64,000 bases of DNA, taken from contig PHFB01000009.1 of NCBI GenBank assembly GCA_002841355.1, forward strand, positions 53,443-117,442, written 5' to 3'. Both the position numbers and the translations under genes were made by a program. The notes under the pieces are model-generated. The model did not search any database, had not been told where the DNA came from, and was given only the letters and a program-made list of their open reading frames with translations. Shown here one piece after another: positions 38,601-47,237 of this stretch; the stretch's first letter is position 1, and each line of letters starts with the position of its first letter. This DNA is from Actinobacteria bacterium HGW-Actinobacteria-1 (GTDB lineage: Bacteria > Actinomycetota > Coriobacteriia > Anaerosomatales > Anaerosomataceae).

Positions 38601-39129
38601 AGAAGTTGCCGTCGCCGAAGATGGAGGCGTACGTCTCGGCCCAGCGGCGCGCTTCCTCGGGCTGATGATGCTCGAAGGACTTGCTCACGATGCCGCTCAT
38701 ACACGCCGAGGTAGCGATGAGCCCTTCCGAGTACTGCCTGAGCAGCTCCTCGTCCACCTGCGGCTTGTAGTAGTAGCCGGTCGTCCATGCCTCGGAGACC
38801 ATCGCCATGAGGTTCCGGTAGCCGGTGTCGTTGCGTGCGAGCAGCAGCAGGTGGTTGAGCCGGGGTTTGCCGTCGCGCTTCTTGCGGGAGTCCGGCGTGA
38901 AGTAGATCTCGCACCCGATGACCGGCTTGATGGGCTCTCGGCCGGTTTTGGGATTGCCGTGGGTAGCGGCCTTGTAGAACTCGACGGCGCCGAACATCAC
39001 GCCGTGATCCGTGAGGGCGAGTGCGGGCATATCGAGCTCGGCGGCCCGGTCGAGCAACCCTTCGATCTTGGCGTGCCCGTCGAGCAGGGAGTACTCCGAG
39101 TGTGTGTGCAGGTGGACGAACCGTGACAT
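35665..39129 (-). CDS. dnaE: DNA polymerase III alpha subunit (DnaE1 type)
   Basis: Replicative polymerase, 1154 residues. An N-terminal PHP domain (FVHLHTHSEYSLLDG; TDHGVMFG) is followed by the C-family polymerase core with GVGPGRGSAAGSI and the catalytic acids in PDIDIDFDDERR, then KSHAAAYGLLAYQTAYLK. A helix-hairpin-helix region and an OB-fold (WFAGIITKSDRIATKAGKL) close the chain. The ATG at 39129 begins the PHP domain; upstream in-frame residues overlap the YerC-like gene. No proofreading exonuclease domain is present, as in DnaE rather than PolC. Confidence 0.97.
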   Translation of the reverse strand: MSRFVHLHTHSEYSLLDGHAKIEGLLDRAAELDMPALALTDHGVMFGAVEFYKAATHGNPKTGREPIKPVIGCEIYFTPDSRKKRDGKPRLNHLLLLARNDTGYRNLMAMVSEAWTTGYYYKPQVDEELLRQYSEGLIATSACMSGIVSKSFEHHQPEEARRWAETYASIFGDGNFYLEIQEQGIVADNGVSQKDLNRQIVGLANELGLPVVATNDIHYVKASHAEAQDMLVCIQTGKTVDDESRMKFSSDQFFLKSAEEMESALPEYPQAFASTLEIAERCDVNLEFGKIILPVFEVPKGFSEDEYLREECIEGLKKRYGDPIPDEPMQRLTDELKVITDKGLSAYFLIVSDFVRWAKGNDIGVGPGRGSAAGSIISYALGITSLDPIEHGLLFERFLNPERTEMPDIDIDFDDERRSEVIDYVKDKYGEDKVAQVVTYSTMKARAAVRDAGRVLGYPFGVPDKIAKQIQEGPDATIEGSLATNPDLKADYEAGGDTKRVIDAARSLEGTARGEGIHAAAVVICRDPLSCYTPVKLDTKGGAIITQYEGNVIADLGLLKMDFLGLRTLTVLAKAVKAIKENHGVEIDLETLPMDDKATFELLQRADTDGVFQVESPGMKRVLKDLKPTVFADIVAVVALYRPGPMDSIPDFISRKHGRKAISYYDERIKYILEETYGAIVYQEQAMRITMEMGGFSAAKADKLRKGMGKKIQAIVDGLKPEFIKGAAERGYDPKIAEKVWSDIEAFAQYAFNKSHAAAYGLLAYQTAYLKAHYPLEYMAANLTSYTGKSETIVKYVAACNSAGIKVLPPDVNSSGKDFTAVEGAIRFGLAGIRNVGEGIVDTIVAERKAGGPYESFHDFCARIDQKLINKKTLEALIKAGAFDSTGYTRKQLMECMDSAVEGATKRQKDIASGQGSIFDMFEPEEHGLDDNIPPADGVEWDKGVKLAFEKEMLGIYVTDHPLSDIAEMIKASRTVSLGDVESLRDGTTGWFAGIITKSDRIATKAGKLMGTFVLEDLEGSMEGVLFPQTYDKFRDLIKVDEVVRVRAKVESSDRGTKLMVQDVQPLGESGRFEKPPITLVVRTDASMLSNGRGAAFKEILKHHTGRDKVHVQLVSNEGTKVLEMPAEFRVDASSASLHAEIKELLGEGSVWEQ

Positions 39130-39134
39130 GAAGG

Positions 39135-39446
39135 CTACTCGCCTGCCTTCGTCGAACCGTCGGCTGTGCGGTCGATGACCCGGCGATAGCCCTCGGCGCC
39201 GTAGTTGAGGCAGCGGCTGACGCGGCTGATCGTCGTCGTGGATGCCCCGGTGGCTTCCTGGATCTTCGTGTAGTGTTCGCCCGCGTCGAGCATACGCGCG
39301 ACCGCAAAACGCTGCGCCATGTCCTGGATCTCGCGGATCGTGCACAGATCCTGCAGGAGCGCGTACGCATCGTCGTCGTTCTCAAGGGTGAGCAGCGCGC
39401 GCAAGAGGGCCTCTACTTCGGGCGTACGGAGGCGGTCGGAAGACAT
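39135..39446 (-). CDS. YerC/YecD family TrpR-like DNA-binding protein
   Basis: Helix-turn-helix protein of 103 residues. The TrpR-like fold is visible as LLTLENDDDAYALLQDLCTIREIQDMAQRFAVARML, then the recognition unit YTKIQEATGASTTTISRVSRCLNYG. In this family the regulated genes are mostly unknown. The ATG at 39446 has GGGGAG upstream. It is 5 nt ahead of dnaE and so co-transcribed with it. It is not evidently linked to the trp operon, which has its own T-box. Confidence 0.9.
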   Translation of the reverse strand: MSSDRLRTPEVEALLRALLTLENDDDAYALLQDLCTIREIQDMAQRFAVARMLDAGEHYTKIQEATGASTTTISRVSRCLNYGAEGYRRVIDRTADGSTKAGE

Positions 39447-39593
39447 GAGCAGCTGCTCCCCGGATCGTCGTGGACACACAAGATGATGTGCCAATCCTAC
39501 CACTCGGAGACGACATCCTGGGTCCGATGGAGCCGAGCGGATGAGGCTTTCCGACAGGCGGCGAAGCCCGGAAGAATGCCGCAAGCGAACGAG

Positions 39594-40217
39594 CTAGAGC
39601 ACCCCCACCGAGCGAACGAACGAGCCGACAAGTGCGTACGCTGGGATGTACCACAGCACGCCCCCGACGAGGTACGAGACCTGATCCTTGCGAAGCACCT
39701 GCTGTAGTGTGCCCTGCTGCGTGAGGATGACCCACCCGATCCAGACGAACGCCACCAGTGCCGCGACAAGCACGACCGCCTCGGCGAGCGCGCCCAAGCG
39801 CAGCGTCCGCACCCTGCCGACGGCAGAAAGCACGAGTGGTGTGGCGAATCCGAGCATGATCACACCCACGCCGATCTGTAGCGGTCCGAACGTGTGCGAC
39901 TCGAAGGCCGGGCCGAGGAACGCGAGGAAGAAGCTCGACGTGAGGAACAGTGCGCCCCCGCCGATCATGCTTACGGCGCCGAACAGCAACGCCTTGCCCG
40001 CCGTGCGCAGCGGCGTTGCCGAGCGCTGGTGAGCGAATACGAGTATGAGCATCGCCACAAGTGGCGGAGCGGTCATGAAAGCGAGATACCCAGGCGTGTA
40101 CGAGTAGTACGGCTGCGTGCCGAGGCCGAGAATCGCCGGAATGAAGAGTGCGAGCGTGAAGGCGTACAGCAGCGCGTACGAGTCGCGAAATCGAAGTTCT
40201 GATGTCTCGGCATTCAT
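39594..40217 (-). CDS. multi-pass membrane protein, unknown function
   Basis: Product of 207 residues with about six hydrophobic helices (YALLYAFTLALFIPAILGLG; AFMTAPPLVAMLILVFA; LLFGAVSMIGGGALFLTSSFFLAFL; IGVGVIMLGFATPLVLSAV; LAEAVVLVAALVAFVWIGWVIL; VGGVLWYIPAYALVGSFV). No family is recognised and no charged functional motif stands out in the helices. The ATG at 40217 has GAGGAG upstream. Two palindromes lie about 65-90 nt upstream (40279-40305). Confidence 0.78.
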   Translation of the reverse strand: MNAETSELRFRDSYALLYAFTLALFIPAILGLGTQPYYSYTPGYLAFMTAPPLVAMLILVFAHQRSATPLRTAGKALLFGAVSMIGGGALFLTSSFFLAFLGPAFESHTFGPLQIGVGVIMLGFATPLVLSAVGRVRTLRLGALAEAVVLVAALVAFVWIGWVILTQQGTLQQVLRKDQVSYLVGGVLWYIPAYALVGSFVRSVGVL

Positions 40218-40278
40218 GCGGTCTCCTCGGCGGCCAGCTTGCTTGAAGCCATCATGAGACGTGTGTGCCTGAGCGCGC

Positions 40279-40305
40279 CTTGACCGAGGTCAAGACCGGC
40301 CGGTC
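40279..40305. other. adjacent palindromes upstream of the 40217 gene
   Basis: A perfect 16-base inverted repeat CTTGACCGAGGTCAAG (40279-40294) runs directly into a second, GACCGGCCGGTC (40294-40305), which reaches the stop codon of the CWB2/BNR gene. They could be an operator for the gene at 39594-40217 or a compact terminator for the gene ending at 40304. No T-run follows. Confidence 0.4.
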
Positions 40306-42625
40306 ATTCCTCGAACAGCCGCGCGGCAACCTCATTCGCAACATCGGGCGAGACGGCCGAATCGGATCCGAGCACGTACCACCAGAGCGTGTCGGGTCTC
40401 GGCACGAGCAACCCGGCGGTTGCTGGCGTAAGCCTGTCGCGCTGCGTGAGGAGCAGGGGCGCGTTCATGCGTGCCGCGAGCACGCCCCCCGCAAGCGCGT
40501 CGGGGAAGTTCTCGCCCGTGCACAGCACGAATCGCTCCAGCGACATCCCCCGCGACAGGGAGTACTCGTCGATGATTCGTGCGGTATGCCACCGGTCGTC
40601 GCCACCAAGACGCGTCACCCAGGGGGCGAGAACCGTGACCGAAGCCTCGACGGCTTCGCCAACCGCCGCGGCGCTGCCGACGATGATTGCTCCCGTTGCA
40701 CCGCTCTCGGTGATCGCGTCCGCGGTCACCGTCACGAGCTTCGAGGGGTCGGTCAGGAGAATCGGCATATTCTTGCGAGATGCAAGCGGCGAGATAGCGA
40801 GCGCGTCCGGGAACTCCGCACCCGAGGCGACTACGACCCGCTCCGGCACGCCACGAGTCGTCGCGAGTTCCCTCTGGATGAGCACCGACGTCTCGTAGCG
40901 GTTGGCACCGCCAAGACGCTTCACCACCGCGGGACGCACAAGCGCGCGAGTGACTTCGGATGCCACACCGGTCGAGATCGCCGATGCGCCGCCCAAGATG
41001 ATCGCTCTCGAAGCGCCCAGCCTTCTGATCTCGGCAGCAGCGCTGGCGTCGAGTGAGCGTGAATCTGTGAGGAGAATGGGTGCTTGCAGCGAGTACGCGA
41101 GCGGTGCGCCGCAGAGCGCGTCGGGGAAGTTCGACTTGGACGCTATGACCACCGTCTGGGCGCCCGAAACGAATGTCTGGGCGGACACCTCGACAGCCGT
41201 GCCCACTCTGCTCGTCCCCGCGAGACGCTTGGACTGCGGCGTGAACTCCCGACCAGCGAACCCGTCATCACCCCACAGGTACACCTTGTGGACGTAGTTC
41301 GCGAAATCGTTGTTCCATTCCGAGAAGAACACTCGAGGTCCGTCGTCATACCCGTCGACGATCTGTGGATCGTTGTAGCGCGACCACGCGCCCGGGGACG
41401 CTTTGAGTGTCTGCCCTTTCGCGAACGTGGCCCCGCCATCGGTCGACACATAGCGGACGATGTCTCCCCCGCGCGTGGCGAGGAACGCGTTGGCAAGCGT
41501 CGCGGTCTCGTCAGGGAGACCGCCAGTCGTTAGGAAGGCCTCGATGGTTCCGTCGGGGAGCACCTGGAACGTACCCGCGTCGAAGAGGTGGTCGGTGGCT
41601 GCGATCGTGACCGGCGCGGTCCAGGTACCGGCCACGGACGACCAGCGAACGAACCTCCACTCGTATGACGGGCGTGGGGTCTCGGTCCCTTCAACGAAGA
41701 GGATGAGCGGTCCCTCGCTCCCCTCGCGCACGACGACCTCGTTCACGTACGATTCGCCCGAATCGTACGCGCGGCAGGTGGCGTCGAGCGCCTCCTTGGT
41801 GCGCGTTTCCGGCACGGACTCGCCGCGCACGTTGCGCCAGGCGCCAGTCGTCGTATCGCGTCGCATGAAGTACACGTTGCGTCGGATGAAGTAGTCGGTG
41901 GACGATGCGGCGAAGTCCCTGAATAAGAACGCACAGTCGACGTCACCGGACAGCGCCGGCTCGAAGCTGGCGTACCATCCCTCGGACCCCGGGATTCCCT
42001 GAAGAACCGTCTCCCTGGAATCCCATGGCCCGATGCCACCTGTCGCAAGCATGCTGTACCAGTAGCCGTCAGTCGTGTCCTTGGCAGTACTTCGATAGAA
42101 CAGCCGCATACGACCGTCCGGATCGAGGAGCGGCTGCGGATACGTTGCGGGCACGATCACCGGCGCGGTCGACTCCTCGGACTCGCTCTCCATCATGAGC
42201 GGACCGAGATCCTCCCAGGCACTGATATCGTGCGGTGCCGTGCTTCGTGAGTGCAGAACCGAGCCCAGATGCGCCCCATAGAAGATGTGGACGTACCCAT
42301 CGGCGTCGACTATCAGCGAAGGTCCACCGTGCGCATCAGCGGTGAGAGGATTCGTTCCTGCCTGGTAGGGCCCCTGCCAGGTTTGCGTCGCGTGATCGTA
42401 CGCGGCGACATATGGATGTAGGCCCCAGCCTTGGTACGCCACGATCGTCTTGCCTGTCGAGGCGTCGTACACCGCCTCGGGCCTGATAACCATGTCTTCG
42501 TAGACGGCGTTCCCAGATGCGTCGCCGTCGAAGAACTCCACGATGAAGCCGGGCGCCTGCCCTGGAACGAGCAGAACGAATACCAGCACGGTCACGATCG
42601 TGATCAGTTGACGGGTCAAACGCAT
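40304..42625 (-). CDS. secreted BNR-repeat protein with three CWB2 cell-wall-binding repeats
   Basis: Product of 773 residues. A signal peptide (1-25) is followed by a five-bladed propeller-like domain of the BNR-4 type (about 27-455; ASTGKTIVAYQGW, HGGPSLIVDADGYVHIFYG, PLLDPDGRMRLFYRST, RYNDPQIVDGYDDG). The last ~300 residues are three CWB2 repeats with the motifs RLAGTSRVGTAV, RLGGANRYETSV, RLGGDDRWHTA and FPDAL. The repeats are expected to hold the protein on the wall; the BNR part suggests glycan or polysaccharide binding. Unlike the RCC1/CWB2 gene at 19157, the frame is intact and the CWB2 block is C-terminal. Confidence 0.9.
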   Translation of the reverse strand: MRLTRQLITIVTVLVFVLLVPGQAPGFIVEFFDGDASGNAVYEDMVIRPEAVYDASTGKTIVAYQGWGLHPYVAAYDHATQTWQGPYQAGTNPLTADAHGGPSLIVDADGYVHIFYGAHLGSVLHSRSTAPHDISAWEDLGPLMMESESEESTAPVIVPATYPQPLLDPDGRMRLFYRSTAKDTTDGYWYSMLATGGIGPWDSRETVLQGIPGSEGWYASFEPALSGDVDCAFLFRDFAASSTDYFIRRNVYFMRRDTTTGAWRNVRGESVPETRTKEALDATCRAYDSGESYVNEVVVREGSEGPLILFVEGTETPRPSYEWRFVRWSSVAGTWTAPVTIAATDHLFDAGTFQVLPDGTIEAFLTTGGLPDETATLANAFLATRGGDIVRYVSTDGGATFAKGQTLKASPGAWSRYNDPQIVDGYDDGPRVFFSEWNNDFANYVHKVYLWGDDGFAGREFTPQSKRLAGTSRVGTAVEVSAQTFVSGAQTVVIASKSNFPDALCGAPLAYSLQAPILLTDSRSLDASAAAEIRRLGASRAIILGGASAISTGVASEVTRALVRPAVVKRLGGANRYETSVLIQRELATTRGVPERVVVASGAEFPDALAISPLASRKNMPILLTDPSKLVTVTADAITESGATGAIIVGSAAAVGEAVEASVTVLAPWVTRLGGDDRWHTARIIDEYSLSRGMSLERFVLCTGENFPDALAGGVLAARMNAPLLLTQRDRLTPATAGLLVPRPDTLWWYVLGSDSAVSPDVANEVAARLFEE

Positions 42626-42684
42626 AGGCGCTCCTTGTGCGAGCTGTGCCGCAGCACGCGCGGTCTCGCAACCGGGGAGCTTTC

Positions 42685-42690
42685 ATTGTA
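42685..42690 (-). promoter_or_regulatory. candidate -10 box for the BNR/CWB2 gene
   Basis: TACAAT on the minus strand, 60 nt before the ATG at 42625. No convincing -35 is seen. The same GC-TACAATG context recurs before cimA and leuB. Confidence 0.35.
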
Positions 42691-42713
42691 GCGCGTGACA
42701 TCGACACCGCACG

Positions 42714-43463
42714 CTATACCACGGAGTTGATGAGACTCCCAACGCCCTCGATACGGACTTCGACGACGTCGCCGCGGAACATCGGTCCTATGCCACCGGG
42801 CGTGCCGGTCAGCACGAGGTCGCCGGGCAGCAGCGTCATGATGCCGCTCACGAAGCTCACGAGCTCGTACGGATTCCGGATCATGTCCGAAGTACGCGCG
42901 GACTGACGCAGCTCGCCGTTCACGTACGTCTCAAGCTTCAGGTCGAGCGGGTCGACGTCGGTCTCTACCCACGGACCCACCGGGCAGAAGGTGTCGAAAC
43001 CCTTCGCCCTCGTCCACTGGCCATCGATCTTCTGCAGCGAACGCGCGGTCACGTCGTTCGCGCATAGGAATCCGAGGACGTGCGCTCGTGCAGCCTCTGC
43101 GGTCACGCGATGCGTCCTGCGGCCGATGACAGCGGCAAGCTCACCCTCGTAGTCGACGCTCTCCATGGAATCCGGGATCCGGATCTCGCCTCGTGGACCG
43201 TTCACGGCCGTTGGAGGCTTCAGGAAGATGACCGGCTCATCGGGGATCTTGTGCCCCATCTCGCGCGCATGCTCGCGGTAGTTGATGCCGACGCACACGA
43301 TCTTCGTCGGGATGACCGGCGACAGCAGCTGCGCTTGGCTGAGAGGAACGACACCCTCGGCCTCCCATGCCGCAAACGGCTCGTCGGAGATGAGCGTGAT
43401 CATGCTGTCGTCCGCTAGACCGTAGCGAACATCCTCATCCTGGAATATGCGGACGACTCTCAT
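42714..43463 (-). CDS. fumarylacetoacetate hydrolase family protein
   Basis: Product of 249 residues with the FAH fold: VCVGINYREHAREMG, PVIFLKPPTAVNGP, the metal-binding VDYEGELAAVIGRR, FLCANDVTARSLQ, KGFDTFCPVGPWV and GDLVLTGTPGGIGPM. Members hydrolyse or decarboxylate acylpyruvates, oxaloacetate or homologous diketo acids; the exact substrate cannot be told. The length fits the short acylpyruvase/oxaloacetate decarboxylase group. It lies 50 nt downstream of cimA on the same strand and may share its transcript. Confidence 0.9.
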   Translation of the reverse strand: MRVVRIFQDEDVRYGLADDSMITLISDEPFAAWEAEGVVPLSQAQLLSPVIPTKIVCVGINYREHAREMGHKIPDEPVIFLKPPTAVNGPRGEIRIPDSMESVDYEGELAAVIGRRTHRVTAEAARAHVLGFLCANDVTARSLQKIDGQWTRAKGFDTFCPVGPWVETDVDPLDLKLETYVNGELRQSARTSDMIRNPYELVSFVSGIMTLLPGDLVLTGTPGGIGPMFRGDVVEVRIEGVGSLINSVV

Positions 43464-43513
43464 AGGTACTCCCGTGCACGAGCGAACGGTGTGCTTCTAG
43501 TGGTTCAGTTCCA

Positions 43514-45088
43514 CTAATGGCGCCCGTTCTCCTGCCTCGGGTGAGAAAGGCCGAATTCGACCGAGTCGACCAGGGCTTCCCATGAGGCTTCGATGATGTT
43601 CTCCGAGACCCCCACGGTGCCCCAGCTCTTGTCCCCGTCGGTCGATTCGATAAGCACGCGCGTGACGGCGCCGGTGCCCTTCTTCTCGTCGAGAACGCGG
43701 ACTTTGAAGTCGGTGAGCTCGATCGGCTCGAGCGCCGGATAGAAGCGTCCGATGGCGATGCGGAGTGCACGGTCGAGCGCGTTCACGGGACCGTTGCCCT
43801 CAGCGGTGGCGATGAAGCGGTGACCGTCGACATGTACCTTGATGGTCGCCTCGGTCATGACACGACCGTCCTCACGCTTCTCCATGATGCAGCGGAAGCT
43901 CTCAAGCCGGAAGAACGGCGCGTATGTGCCCACCGCCTTGCGCAGCATGATCTCAAGCGACGCGTCGGCCGCTTCGAACGAGTAGCCGCGGTACTCCTTC
44001 TCCTTGATGGAGTCGAGCACGCCGGTGAGGACACTGTCGTTCGCCGAGACCTCGATGCCCATCTCGGCGGCTTTCATGACGAGACTGGCGCGACCGGCGA
44101 GCTCGCTCACGACGACTCGCGCGAGATTGCCGACGGCGGAGGGATCGATGTGCTCGTACGCCTCAGGCAGCCGCGCCGCCGCGCTCGCGTGCACGCCGCC
44201 CTTGTGCGCGAACGCGCTCGCACCCACGTACGGCTGCTGCGGGTACGGCGAGAGGTTGGCGGTCTCGGCGACGAAGTGCGAGACCTCGGTGAGCAAGCGC
44301 AACTGGTCGTGAGTGACGCAGTCGATACCCATCTTGAGCTTGAGACCCGGGATGATGGCGGTGAGATCCGCGTTGCCGGCACGCTCGCCATAGCCGTTCA
44401 TGGTGCCCTGGACGTGCACGCACCCGGCGTCGATCGCCACGAGCGAGTTTGCGACCGCGCATGCGCCGTCGTTATGCGCATGAATGCCGAGCGCGACATC
44501 GAACTCATCATTCATGAGGGTCACGATGAGCGCCACTTCATGCGGCAGCGTGCCGCCATTCGTGTCGCAGAGCACGATGGCATCCGCGCCCGCCTCGGCA
44601 GCTGCGTGGCAGACCTCCTTAGCGTACGGCGCATTGTTCTTGTAGCCGTCGAAGAAGTGCTCGGCATCGAAGAAGACCGTACGCCCCACCGCCTTCAGGA
44701 AGGCGACCGAGTCGCGCACCATGCGTACGTTCTCTTCAAGCGAGGCCTGCAGCGTCTCGGTGACATGGACGTCCCACGCCTTGCCGAAGATGCAGAGCGC
44801 CTCACAGCCGGTGTCGAGCAATGCCTGCAGGCCGAGGTCTTCCGCTGCAGGCGTGTCCTTGCGACACGTCGAACCGAACGCTGTGATCACGGCGTGCGAG
44901 AACGATACATCCTTCACGCGCTCGAAGAACTCGATGTCCTTCGGATTGGAACCCGGGAATCCACCCTCGATGTAGTCGATACCGAGGTCATCGAGGCGCA
45001 TCGCGATGCGCAGCTTGTCTTCCACCGAGAGGGACATGCCCTCACGCTGGGTACCGTCGCGCAATGTCGTGTCATAGAGGGTGAACAT
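43514..45088 (-). CDS. cimA: (R)-citramalate synthase
   Basis: Condenses pyruvate and acetyl-CoA to citramalate, the threonine-independent start of isoleucine synthesis. The 524-residue product has a DRE-TIM barrel (LYDTTLRDGTQREG with metal-binding Asp; HAHNDGACAVANSLVAIDAG; GTMNGYGERAGNADL) and a C-terminal LeuA-type allosteric domain (from about 400). Length and the C-terminal pattern fit the CimA/LeuA-like 3.1 group rather than isopropylmalate synthase, though a mixed role cannot be excluded. leuB and leuD in the window would process its product. Confidence 0.88.
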   Translation of the reverse strand: MFTLYDTTLRDGTQREGMSLSVEDKLRIAMRLDDLGIDYIEGGFPGSNPKDIEFFERVKDVSFSHAVITAFGSTCRKDTPAAEDLGLQALLDTGCEALCIFGKAWDVHVTETLQASLEENVRMVRDSVAFLKAVGRTVFFDAEHFFDGYKNNAPYAKEVCHAAAEAGADAIVLCDTNGGTLPHEVALIVTLMNDEFDVALGIHAHNDGACAVANSLVAIDAGCVHVQGTMNGYGERAGNADLTAIIPGLKLKMGIDCVTHDQLRLLTEVSHFVAETANLSPYPQQPYVGASAFAHKGGVHASAAARLPEAYEHIDPSAVGNLARVVVSELAGRASLVMKAAEMGIEVSANDSVLTGVLDSIKEKEYRGYSFEAADASLEIMLRKAVGTYAPFFRLESFRCIMEKREDGRVMTEATIKVHVDGHRFIATAEGNGPVNALDRALRIAIGRFYPALEPIELTDFKVRVLDEKKGTGAVTRVLIESTDGDKSWGTVGVSENIIEASWEALVDSVEFGLSHPRQENGRH

Positions 45089-45146
45089 GGATCTCGGTCC
45101 TTCCGGACAGGGAGGCCAAGGCGCCGCGGCGCGCATTTGACACTAC

Positions 45147-45152
45147 ATTGTA
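45147..45152 (-). promoter_or_regulatory. candidate -10 box for cimA
   Basis: TACAAT on the minus strand in GGCTACAATGTAG, about 60 nt before the cimA ATG. No good -35. Confidence 0.3.
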
Positions 45153-45242
45153 GCCGAGACGAGCCCGAGCGTCGTCGCCGAGGTTGTCGCACTGATGAGG
45201 GCACACGAGGCGGCCCTCGGCCAGTTGCGAACGCAGACGCGG

Positions 45243-47237
45243 TCAGTGCCGTAGATCGCAGAGATCTCGTGTCATCGATCCAGCCGGCAACTCCAACTCC
45301 ATCTGATCGGGACAATCCGGTCGGGCGATCATGAGCGACTCAGAACACAGCGTATACACCATCAAGGTCTGACTCGGCTCGCCGGCAGCAGTGTTCTCAG
45401 GTGGGGCCGTCGCGGCCCGAGGCGCCGTCGCGGTCAGCATGAATCGCTTCCACACCTCCGCCGGGTAGCTGCCGCCGGTGACTTTGATGCCGTGCACGTT
45501 GGTCATTGGCTTCTGCGCATCCGGATAGCCGATCCAGACCGCGGTGCTGATGTCACCCGAGAAGCCCACAAGCCAGGCGTCCTGCCACGACTGCGCCGTG
45601 CCCGTTTTCACCGCTCCCCACCGGCCCGTGTTCGCTGCACTGCCGGTGCCCTTGGTGTACACCTGGTTCAACACGCCGGAAATCGTGGCGGCATTTGCGG
45701 CGCTGATCGCACGCGTCCCGGTCTTGACCGGCGCGTATATGACCCGGCCCTCATCATCTGTCACGCGATCGATTCCAGAAGGCGCTACCGCAAGTCCCTT
45801 GTTCGCTATCGTGCCGAACGCCGAGGCCATCTCAAGCGGAGAGACGCCAGTCTTGAGCCCGCCAAGCGCGATCGCCGGATCGGGGTCTATCGGCGTGGTG
45901 ATTCCCATGCGGTGTGCCACATCGACGACATCTGCGGGACCGACCGCGGTGATCAGTCGGGCGTAGACGGTGTTGATCGACCAGACCGTCGCGACCTCAA
46001 GCGTGTAGGTGCCGCCCCGGATGCTGTTCTCGTAGTTGTCGACCTTCCAGATCTCGTCCTTCACCGGCGTGGAAAACGGCGATGCATCCCACTTCGAGTC
46101 GAGCTTGTAGCCGTTCTCAAGCGCCGCCGCGAGCACGAACGGCTTGAACGCCGACCCCGTTTGCCGCTTGCCCTGCGTCGCAAGGTCGAATTGCTCTTTC
46201 GTGAAGTCGCGACCCCCCACGATCGCGACGACAGCGCCGTCCTTCCACCGAACCGCCGCTATCGCAACCTCCGGGTCTGCCTTGGCGTCCGGCAGCACCT
46301 TCGCCGCAGCCTCGGCCGCACGCTGCGCGGCGGGGTCGAGGGTGGTGTAGATGCGGAGACCGCCTCGGTAGAGCTTCTCGGAGCCGAGCCGGTTCAGCAG
46401 ATCACGCCGAACGTACTCGACGAAGTACGGCGCGAATCGCGGCGCCTCGGCGTCGGAGTCCTCCTTGAGCCCGATCGGTTCGTGCGAGGCCAGCTCCGCC
46501 TGCTCGGCGGTGATCATGCCCTGGTCGCGCATCTCGCGAAGCACGATGTTCCGACGGTCGAGTGATGGCCCGGGGTTCACGAGCGGGTCGAATCGCGACG
46601 GGGATTGGATGCATCCGGCCAGCAAAGCGCACTGCGACAGCGTCAGATCCTTGGTGGATACGCCGAAGAAGCGCTGGGCCGCGCTCTCGACGCCGTACGC
46701 GCCGCGCCCGAAGTAGACGGTGTTCAGATACATGCCGAGTACCTGGTCCTTGTCGACCTGGGTCTCCAGCGAGATCGCGAGCATTGCTTCCTGGAGCTTG
46801 CGCTTGAGCGTGCGCTCTCCGCCCGTGTAGAGCAGTTTCACGGTCTGCTGCGTGATGGTGGACCCGCCTTCGCGGACCTCCCCCTCCTGAGCATTGCGCG
46901 AGAAAGCACGGGCGATCGCCTTGATATCGATTCCACCATGTTCGTAGAAGCGCTTGTCTTCAATTGCGACGGCCGCGGCCTTGAGTTGGTTCGGGATGAG
47001 GTCATCGGCAACGACGGTACGGTCCTGCTCGTCGTACCACTCGGCAAGGACGCTGCCGTCCGCCGCGTAGACTATCGACGTCTCGGCGACCTGGAAGGCG
47101 CCAGACTCCATCTGTACGTCGGGCAGGTGACTGGACAGGTACCAGAGATAGCCCTCAAGCGCGAGGATCGACACCAAGACGGCGGTAAGCGTCAGGGTGA
47201 GTAGCAAGAGCGCCTTGATAAGCCCCCGCTTGCGCAC
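45243..47237 (-). CDS. class A penicillin-binding protein (PBP1A-like)
   Basis: Bifunctional peptidoglycan polymerase and crosslinker, 664 residues. A membrane anchor (KALLLLTLTLTAVLVSILALEGYLWYL) is followed by the GT51 glycosyltransferase domain with EDKRFYEH (catalytic Glu93) and GGSTITQQ. The transpeptidase domain has S362-x-x-K365 (GSAFKP), S420-I-N422 and K544-T-G. The last ~50 residues are Pro/Ala-rich and include two or three Cys, possibly disulfide-linked outside the cell. GTG start, with GAGCGAGG upstream. Confidence 0.95.
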   Translation of the reverse strand: MRKRGLIKALLLLTLTLTAVLVSILALEGYLWYLSSHLPDVQMESGAFQVAETSIVYAADGSVLAEWYDEQDRTVVADDLIPNQLKAAAVAIEDKRFYEHGGIDIKAIARAFSRNAQEGEVREGGSTITQQTVKLLYTGGERTLKRKLQEAMLAISLETQVDKDQVLGMYLNTVYFGRGAYGVESAAQRFFGVSTKDLTLSQCALLAGCIQSPSRFDPLVNPGPSLDRRNIVLREMRDQGMITAEQAELASHEPIGLKEDSDAEAPRFAPYFVEYVRRDLLNRLGSEKLYRGGLRIYTTLDPAAQRAAEAAAKVLPDAKADPEVAIAAVRWKDGAVVAIVGGRDFTKEQFDLATQGKRQTGSAFKPFVLAAALENGYKLDSKWDASPFSTPVKDEIWKVDNYENSIRGGTYTLEVATVWSINTVYARLITAVGPADVVDVAHRMGITTPIDPDPAIALGGLKTGVSPLEMASAFGTIANKGLAVAPSGIDRVTDDEGRVIYAPVKTGTRAISAANAATISGVLNQVYTKGTGSAANTGRWGAVKTGTAQSWQDAWLVGFSGDISTAVWIGYPDAQKPMTNVHGIKVTGGSYPAEVWKRFMLTATAPRAATAPPENTAAGEPSQTLMVYTLCSESLMIARPDCPDQMELELPAGSMTRDLCDLRH

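Noticed and set aside
35713..39126. Open frames of up to 491 residues on the plus strand opposite dnaE
   Set aside because: Antisense to conserved polymerase sequence; no signals of their own.
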